In this document: one piece after another, positions 7,647-12,311 of the stretch
Layout: the number at the start of each line of letters is the position of its first letter
How positions within the stretch are numbered: the stretch's first letter is position 1
NCBI GenBank assembly: GCA_020438185.1
Contig: JAGQVC010000018.1
Span: 1 to 12,311 of the forward strand
Length of the DNA stretch: 12,311 nt
Direction: 5' to 3'
Source: Bacteroidota bacterium
GTDB lineage: Bacteria; Bacteroidota; Bacteroidia; M30B66
Notes under the pieces: model-generated
Databases searched by the model: none
What the model saw: only the letters and a program-made list of their open reading frames with translations
What the model was told of the DNA's origin: nothing
Program-made: the position numbers and the translations under genes

Positions 7647-8516
7647 TTAAGAAAGCACAGACGCCATCGTCTTGCCAATAATTGCAGGTGAGTCACAAAC
7701 ATGAATTCCACATTCACGCATGATTCTCATTTTGGCTGCAGCTGTATCATCCGCACCACCAACAATGGCTCCGGCATGCCCCATTCTTCGTCCCGGAGGA
7801 GCAGTTTGACCGGCTATAAAACCAACAACTGGTTTCGTACCATTTTCCTTAATCCAGCGGGCTGCTTCTGCTTCCAGATTACCTCCAATTTCTCCAATCA
7901 TAACAATACCCTCTGTCTCAGGATCAGCCATCAGCATTTTAACTGCTTGCAGCGTTGTCGTGCCAATAATCGGGTCGCCTCCAATACCAATCGCAGTAGA
8001 TATTCCCAGTCCGGCCTTTACAACCTGATCAGCTGCTTCGTAAGTGAGCGTACCTGACTTGGAAACAATACCAACTTTCCCTTTACGGAATACAAAGCCT
8101 GGCATAATACCCACTTTGGCTTCCTCCGGAGTAATAACACCCGGACAATTCGGCCCGATCAGATGAACATTCTTTCCCTTAATATATTCATAAGCGAGAA
8201 TCATGTCTTTAACAGGAATCCCTTCAGTTATACACACAATTACACCTATTCCGGCATCAGCTGCTTCCATAATCGCATCTGCCGCGAACGCAGGCGGTAC
8301 AAAAATGATAGAAACATTAGCACCGGTAGATTTAACAGCTTCTTCAACTGTGTTAAATACCGGACGGTCCAGATGTGAACTGCCTCCTTTGCCTGGAGTT
8401 ACCCCGCCAACTACATTAGATCCGTATTCAATCATCTGTCCGGCGTGAAATGTACCTTCGCTGCCGGTAAATCCCTGTACAATTATTTTACTGTTTTTGT
8501 TAACAAGAACGCTCAT
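7647..8516 (-). CDS. sucD: Succinyl-CoA ligase (ADP-forming) alpha subunit
   Basis: Alpha subunit of succinyl-CoA synthetase, which interconverts succinyl-CoA and succinate with phosphorylation of ADP or GDP in the TCA cycle. With the ATG at 8516 the protein is 289 aa, the same as the E. coli subunit, and begins MSVLVNKNSKIIVQG. The CoA-binding Rossmann part includes GFTGSEGTFH at 15-24, and the alpha-subunit GPNCPG motif is at 121-126. GKVGIVSKSGTLTYE (146-160) opens the ligase domain. The phosphohistidine is H247, in RRMGHAGAI. A TTG 36 nt upstream is in frame but adds a non-conserved tail and overlaps the presumed promoter. The beta-subunit gene sucC is not beside it, which is not unusual in Bacteroidota. 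The gene forms a single-gene unit between its own promoter and a strong terminator. Confidence 0.97.
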   Translation of the reverse strand: MSVLVNKNSKIIVQGFTGSEGTFHAGQMIEYGSNVVGGVTPGKGGSSHLDRPVFNTVEEAVKSTGANVSIIFVPPAFAADAIMEAADAGIGVIVCITEGIPVKDMILAYEYIKGKNVHLIGPNCPGVITPEEAKVGIMPGFVFRKGKVGIVSKSGTLTYEAADQVVKAGLGISTAIGIGGDPIIGTTTLQAVKMLMADPETEGIVMIGEIGGNLEAEAARWIKENGTKPVVGFIAGQTAPPGRRMGHAGAIVGGADDTAAAKMRIMRECGIHVCDSPAIIGKTMASVLS

Positions 8517-8539
8517 AGGAATGCCATAAATTTTCGGCG

Positions 8540-8547
8540 CAAACCTA
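8540..8547 (-). promoter_or_regulatory. Candidate -7 promoter box for sucD
   Basis: The minus strand reads TAGGTTTG, an exact TAnnTTTG match, 23 nt before the sucD ATG, which would leave a short leader of roughly 15-18 nt. T-rich runs lie upstream on the minus strand, but there is no clear TTG/TTTG -33 element. It is identical to the octamer before purL. Confidence 0.45.
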
Positions 8548-8656
8548 AGCAAAAAAATCGCCCGCAGGATAAAAAATCACAATACCTTGGGCTGCAATTA
8601 CCCAATGTCTGATTCAATTTTAAATTGCGCCACGGAAAGCAGCAGGAATCCATTTA

Positions 8657-9901
8657 ATGACACATACAAAAAACATTGATGTAATTATTGCCGGAGCAGG
8701 AGCTGCAGGTGTTTTTGCCGCTATCCGGATTAAGGAGCTAAACCCTTCGATTTCTGTTGTAATTCTGGAAAAATCTGCCAGAATACTCGATAAAGTAAGG
8801 ATTTCCGGCGGAGGCAGATGCAACATAACCAATGCTGAAACTAATTTGGAAAGATTTGCTGAGGCTTATCCACGCGGCAAATATTTCATGCGTAAATCAC
8901 TGTATAAATTCGGACCAGCAGATATTCTGAATTGGTTCAAAATTAACGGACTTGAAACGCATACTGAAAAAGATGGAAGGATATTCCCGGAAAGCAATAC
9001 ATCAGCATCTGTAATTCATTGTTTTACTGAGAAAATTCATCAATTTAAAATTGATATTGAACTAAAAAACGGCCTCGAGAAAATTATACGGAACGAAGAA
9101 TTATTTCAGGTAGAAACCCCTAATAATACATATTTATGTAAAGCGCTTTTGCTTTGTCCGGGAGGTAATGCGATAGAGAGCTTCAGAAACATTTTGAACC
9201 CATTTGGTGTGCAGTTCGAAGATCCTCTTCCAAGTTTATTTACTTTCAATACTTTAGACAAAAGTTTTGCAAATTTAATGGGCCTGTCGGCCGAAGTTTC
9301 CCTGAATATTGCAGGAACTAAATTTCAGGAATCGGGGCCTTTGCTCATTACGCATTGGGGTTATAGCGGACCTGTGGTTTTAAGGTGTTCTGCTTTTTCG
9401 GCCAGGGAACTGGCAAAAAAGAATTACAATTTCAGTATTCGAATTAATTGGATGCCAGCTTCTACACAGGATGAACTGAGAAGTAATTTCATGCATTTCA
9501 AGTCACATTCCGGAAAAAGAATGCTGCGAAATTCATCACCCGAAGGAATTTCTTCCAGATTGTGGGAAGCTCTATTACTCCGTGCCGGCTGCAATCCCGA
9601 CCAAACCTGGAATGAAATCAATCAGAAATCGATCAACAAACTGGTTGAAACTCTAACCGCCGATACCTGGGAAATCAGGGGTAAAACAACATTCAAAGAA
9701 GAATTTGTCACCTGCGGTGGAATTAAACTTAATGATTTAATTCCGGAAAATTATATGCTAAAAAAATGCCCGGGATTATTTGCAGCAGGTGAAATAATTG
9801 ATGTGGATGGAATTACCGGTGGATTTAATTTTCAAAATGCGTGGACAGGCGCAGATTTGGCTGCAAAGGGCATAATTAATTATTTGAACCAAAGCGGCTG
9901 A
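8657..9901 (+). CDS. HI0933/BaiN-family FAD-dependent oxidoreductase
   Basis: A 414-aa flavoprotein of the HI0933 (YhiN/BaiN) family. An N-terminal dinucleotide-binding fold has GAGAAG at residues 13-18, with an acidic residue (E38) at the end of the second strand for the FAD ribose. The family hallmark GGGRCNITN follows at 51-59. The middle domain has THWGYSGP at 232-239. The C-terminus closes the FAD site with VTCGGI at 351-356 and GLFAAGEIIDVDGITGGFNF from 373. Length is normal and no motif is missing. The physiological substrate of most family members is unknown; one gut clostridial member has been assigned to bile-acid reduction, which should not be transferred here. The ATG has a modest AGGA 9 nt upstream. 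It diverges from sucD, and its last 26 nt overlap the convergent dehydrogenase gene. No matching -7 box was found. Confidence 0.93.
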   Translation: MTHTKNIDVIIAGAGAAGVFAAIRIKELNPSISVVILEKSARILDKVRISGGGRCNITNAETNLERFAEAYPRGKYFMRKSLYKFGPADILNWFKINGLETHTEKDGRIFPESNTSASVIHCFTEKIHQFKIDIELKNGLEKIIRNEELFQVETPNNTYLCKALLLCPGGNAIESFRNILNPFGVQFEDPLPSLFTFNTLDKSFANLMGLSAEVSLNIAGTKFQESGPLLITHWGYSGPVVLRCSAFSARELAKKNYNFSIRINWMPASTQDELRSNFMHFKSHSGKRMLRNSSPEGISSRLWEALLLRAGCNPDQTWNEINQKSINKLVETLTADTWEIRGKTTFKEEFVTCGGIKLNDLIPENYMLKKCPGLFAAGEIIDVDGITGGFNFQNAWTGADLAAKGIINYLNQSG

Positions 9902-10817
9902 CAATCTTCTGAACCAGAATTTCAGCCATTTTAATATTTGATTGAATGGTCCATCCTGCTATATGCGGACTAAGCAAAAGGCGCTCTTCATTCTTCAATT
10001 TCTCGAGCAAGTCCTGGTGTAATTCAAAATGCTCGAATGAAAGACTCTCAAATTCAAGCACATCCAGCGCAGCTGAGATTACCTGACCCGATTCAATAGA
10101 AGCAATTAAATCTTGAGTAACCAGACACTTTCCACGGGCCGTATTTATCAGCCTGAAAGGCTTGTGAAAGGAACTCAGCCACTTCGAATTAACCAATGAA
10201 TGTGTTTCAGGCGTTAGAGGAACGTGCAAACTAACCACATCGGCTTCTGCAAAAATCCGACTCATATCAACAAGCTCCACATCAGCATTATCCACTTGTT
10301 TTACATACGGGTCATGCGCCAGTATTTTAACGTCAAATCCTTTCAGCTTTCGGGCGAAACTGCTACCGGTGTTGCCAAACCCAATTATTCCAACGGTTTT
10401 ACCTTCAAGTTCTTCGCCTCTGTTACCCTCCCTGATCCATTTACCTTCGCGCACTTCCCGGTTTGCCCGGCACAGATGATTCAGCATAGCCAGCAACATC
10501 CCGAGGGCGTGCTCGGCAACCGCATTTCGGTTCCCTTCGGGAGCATGTAAACAAACTATACCCTGCGATTCAGCAAAAGTAACATCAATGTTTTCCATGC
10601 CCGCTCCTACTCTGGCAATGAACTTTAAACCGGAAAGTTGTTCCAGTAATTCTCTGTCAAATTTGAAACGGCTTCGGATAACCACTCCATCATAACCCTT
10701 TAACGCTTCTGCAATTGGGCCAGCATAATCGGAATCCAAATCGGAACACATAAATCCTGCAGCTTGCAGCCCTTTTTTGAGTGCCGCGTGAGCAGTATCG
10801 GCAAAAAGAATTTTCAT
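9876..10817 (-). CDS. NAD-dependent D-2-hydroxyacid dehydrogenase, phosphoglycerate dehydrogenase-like, no ACT domain
   Basis: A 313-aa member of the D-isomer-specific 2-hydroxyacid dehydrogenase family. The substrate domain includes VGAGMENID at 70-78. The Rossmann domain has the GxGxxG motif as G146-F-G148-N-T-G151 and an acidic residue at the end of the second strand (HDP, 168-170). The catalytic triad is present: Arg228 in NTARGK, a Glu in DVLEFE (probably E257), and His285 in SPHIAGWT. The likely reaction is oxidation of 3-phosphoglycerate to 3-phosphohydroxypyruvate, the first step of serine synthesis. Glycerate, glyoxylate or another 2-ketoacid is possible, because the family is hard to subdivide by sequence. 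It lacks the C-terminal ACT domain that mediates serine feedback in E. coli SerA, and no serC or serB is nearby. It diverges from tpiA over a 71-nt gap. Confidence 0.88.
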   Translation of the reverse strand: MKILFADTAHAALKKGLQAAGFMCSDLDSDYAGPIAEALKGYDGVVIRSRFKFDRELLEQLSGLKFIARVGAGMENIDVTFAESQGIVCLHAPEGNRNAVAEHALGMLLAMLNHLCRANREVREGKWIREGNRGEELEGKTVGIIGFGNTGSSFARKLKGFDVKILAHDPYVKQVDNADVELVDMSRIFAEADVVSLHVPLTPETHSLVNSKWLSSFHKPFRLINTARGKCLVTQDLIASIESGQVISAALDVLEFESLSFEHFELHQDLLEKLKNEERLLLSPHIAGWTIQSNIKMAEILVQKIVSRFGSNN

Positions 10818-10864
10818 GTGATAAAAGTACTCAGAAGAATAAGACGCTCAATTCGTGCTTTGGC

Positions 10865-10872
10865 TATCTTTG
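10865..10872 (+). promoter_or_regulatory. Candidate -7 promoter box for tpiA
   Basis: TATCTTTG matches TAnnTTTG and ends 16 nt before the tpiA ATG, implying a leader of about 10 nt. It lies in the 71-nt divergent gap shared with the dehydrogenase gene. No -33 element was recognised at normal spacing. Confidence 0.4.
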
Positions 10873-10888
10873 GCGCAAAACAGAAACG

Positions 10889-11641
10889 ATGAGACAAAAG
10901 ATTGTTGCAGGGAACTGGAAAATGAACACCAATCGCGAAGAGGCTGAGTCACTTGCAGCTGCATTAAGTTCGCAATTTATTGGCGGCTCGGGTGTAAAAA
11001 TGGTTGTTTGCCCCCCTTTTCCCTGGATAATGAGTGTAAATCAATTACTTTCAGTAACTGAAATCGCTATTGGAGCTCAAAACTGCTCAGGTCAATCTTC
11101 AGGGGCCTTCACTGGTGAGGTTTCGGCCTCCATGTTAGCTTCTGCAGGCGTTTCTTATGTTATCACCGGTCACAGCGAACGCCGGAGTCTTTATAACGAA
11201 AGTGATGCGGATGTATTAACCAAAACACTCAAAATTCTTGGTGAAAATATGACTCCGATAGTGTGTGTTGGTGAAACGCTTCAGGAAAGAGAATCGGGGC
11301 GACTTGAAGAAATTATTTCCCGGCAAATAACCAGTGTATTAAATGGATTAAATAAAGACCAGATTGCATCCATTGTTATTGCCTACGAACCCGTTTGGGC
11401 CATTGGTACCGGACTAACAGCCAGCCCCGAACAAGCTCAGGAGGTTCACGCATTTATTCGTTCATTAATTTCAGGTATTTCGGGAGCCGAAGTGGCAGAT
11501 TCATTACCCATACTTTATGGAGGGAGCTGCAATCCGGGAAACGCAGCTTCTCTTTTCGCATGTCCCGACATCGATGGTGGTTTAATCGGAGGAGCATCCC
11601 TCAAGGCTGCAGATTTCATTTCAATATCGAATTCGTTTTGA
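10889..11641 (+). CDS. tpiA: Triose-phosphate isomerase
   Basis: Cytosolic TIM-barrel enzyme that interconverts dihydroxyacetone phosphate and glyceraldehyde 3-phosphate in glycolysis and gluconeogenesis. With the ATG at 10889 the protein is 250 aa, normal for the family. All catalytic elements are present: Asn9 and Lys11 in GNWKMN, the electrophile His95 in TGHSERR, the catalytic base Glu167 in AYEPVWAIGTG (which also forms the mobile lid loop), and the phosphate-binding YGGS and GGAS segments near the end. The frame is open further upstream to an ATG at 10781, but that extension would run through the start of the divergent dehydrogenase gene and has no counterpart in the family. The stop TGA overlaps the TTG start of prmA, so the two are probably one operon. 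Confidence 0.98.
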   Translation: MRQKIVAGNWKMNTNREEAESLAAALSSQFIGGSGVKMVVCPPFPWIMSVNQLLSVTEIAIGAQNCSGQSSGAFTGEVSASMLASAGVSYVITGHSERRSLYNESDADVLTKTLKILGENMTPIVCVGETLQERESGRLEEIISRQITSVLNGLNKDQIASIVIAYEPVWAIGTGLTASPEQAQEVHAFIRSLISGISGAEVADSLPILYGGSCNPGNAASLFACPDIDGGLIGGASLKAADFISISNSF

Positions 11642-12311
11642 CAGGCGTTTATTACGAAGTTTCTATCGCTACCGGAAATCGTCGGACGATGAAAGACATT
11701 TTAATAGCAGAAATGTCGGAAATCGGATTTGACAGTTTTGTGGATTCAGAAAATGGATTTCTGGGGTATGCCCCGGAAGAGAATTATTCGGAACCACAGC
11801 TTTTAAAATTGCTTCAGAAAAATGGATATTCCGAAAAACCGGATATAAAAAGAATTGAGCCTCAAAACTGGAATGCTGTCTGGGAATCCCAATTTGACCC
11901 GATTCTCGTGAACAAAGAAATATGCATTAGGGCTCCTTTTCACGACGCGATGCCCGAATACAAGTATGAGCTGGTTATAGAGCCGAAAATGTCCTTCGGA
12001 ACCGGGCACCATGCCACTACCCGACTGATGTGTCAGGCTCTTTCCAAAATTAATCCGAAAGGAAAAAAGGTATGTGACATGGGTTGCGGCACAGGAATCC
12101 TCGGTATTCTGGCAATGAAAATGGGTGCCTTTTCGGCTTTTGGTGTCGATATAGAAACATGGGCGGTTGAAAACAGTATTGAAAACGCACAGAAAAATCA
12201 GGTTCAGATGAAAGTCCTGGAGGGAGGAAAAGAGCACCTTGAAAACAAAAGATTCGATATCATTCTGGCCAACATCAACAGAAACGTTTTGCTTGATCAG
12301 CTAGGGATTTA
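11638..12311 (+). CDS. prmA: Ribosomal protein L11 methyltransferase, 3'-truncated by window edge
   Basis: SAM-dependent methyltransferase that methylates ribosomal protein L11. About 224 residues are visible and the frame runs off the right edge; Bacteroidota members are about 275-280 aa, so roughly the last 50 residues are missing. The N-terminal L11-recognition domain (about residues 4-60) is followed by the family motif SFGTGHHATT at 119-128, the SAM-binding DMGCGTGILG at 147-156, the acidic GVDIE at 169-173, and the active-site region ANINRNVL near the end. The start is taken as TTG at 11638, whose last two bases are shared with the tpiA stop (TTGA overlap), because the first beta strand (VYYEVSI) is needed for the fold. 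The only nearby ATG (11689) would delete it. No ATG lies just upstream in this frame. It is probably co-transcribed with tpiA. Confidence 0.93.
   Translation, partial: MTGVYYEVSIATGNRRTMKDILIAEMSEIGFDSFVDSENGFLGYAPEENYSEPQLLKLLQKNGYSEKPDIKRIEPQNWNAVWESQFDPILVNKEICIRAPFHDAMPEYKYELVIEPKMSFGTGHHATTRLMCQALSKINPKGKKVCDMGCGTGILGILAMKMGAFSAFGVDIETWAVENSIENAQKNQVQMKVLEGGKEHLENKRFDIILANINRNVLLDQLGI

Noticed and set aside
8517..8552. Upstream TTG start for sucD adding 12 residues
   Set aside because: The ATG at 8516 gives the exact 289-residue family length and a conserved N-terminus; the extension is not conserved and overlaps the -7 box.
10781..10888. N-terminal extension of tpiA from an ATG at 10781
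   Set aside because: It would overlap the start of the divergent dehydrogenase gene and precede the universally placed KIVAGNWKMN start; it contains the presumed promoter.
11803..12237. 144-codon antisense open frame
   Set aside because: It lies entirely within prmA on the opposite strand; prmA carries all the expected methyltransferase motifs and the antisense product resembles nothing.
1..12311. Mobile element, CRISPR, phage, tRNA/rRNA or defence island
   Set aside because: I saw no direct-repeat arrays, transposase or integrase motifs, or tRNA-like cloverleaf; every long frame is a core-metabolism or housekeeping family except one small secreted protein.

Overview
This window looks like ordinary chromosomal core sequence from a member of the Bacteroidota. 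Three things point there: the protein sequences read like Bacteroidota family members; the tpiA-prmA pairing is common in that phylum; and several genes are preceded by TAnnTTTG elements, the -7 box of the Bacteroidota housekeeping sigma factor, mostly without a clear Shine-Dalgarno sequence. PurL is the small form (747 aa), which suggests a lineage that uses separate PurS and PurQ subunits. I cannot name the genus.

Layout. Positions 1-1411 (+) hold the 3' part of a CNT-family nucleoside transporter whose start lies outside the window. Positions 1398-7450 are all on the minus strand. In transcription order they carry a small secreted protein of unknown function with a sorting-domain-like C-terminus, purB, purL, radC and meaB. 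The last three are packed with an 11-nt overlap and a 4-nt gap and are probably one transcript. purB appears to end in its own hairpin terminator, and purL has its own candidate promoter. sucD (7647-8516, -) is a separate unit with a very clear intrinsic terminator. From the sucD promoter region an HI0933/BaiN-type flavoprotein diverges (8657-9901, +) and runs convergently into a 2-hydroxyacid (phosphoglycerate-like) dehydrogenase (9876-10817, -). tpiA (10889-11641, +) diverges from that gene and overlaps prmA by 4 nt (11638 onward, +), which is cut by the right edge.

Functionally the window mixes nucleoside uptake, two steps of purine synthesis, the TCA step making or using succinyl-CoA, a chaperone GTPase for the B12-dependent mutase that interconverts succinyl-CoA and methylmalonyl-CoA, a glycolytic enzyme, a possible serine-branch dehydrogenase, and ribosomal protein methylation. 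There is no gap over 300 bases without a gene; the longest is 7451-7646, which holds the sucD terminator and nothing else I can identify. I saw no tRNA, rRNA, CRISPR array, transposase, phage gene or direct-repeat array. I found no convincing undescribed system. The items most worth a second look are the small secreted protein, a hairpin that overlaps the purB promoter and start, the hidden N-terminus of the transporter, and the TTG start of prmA.
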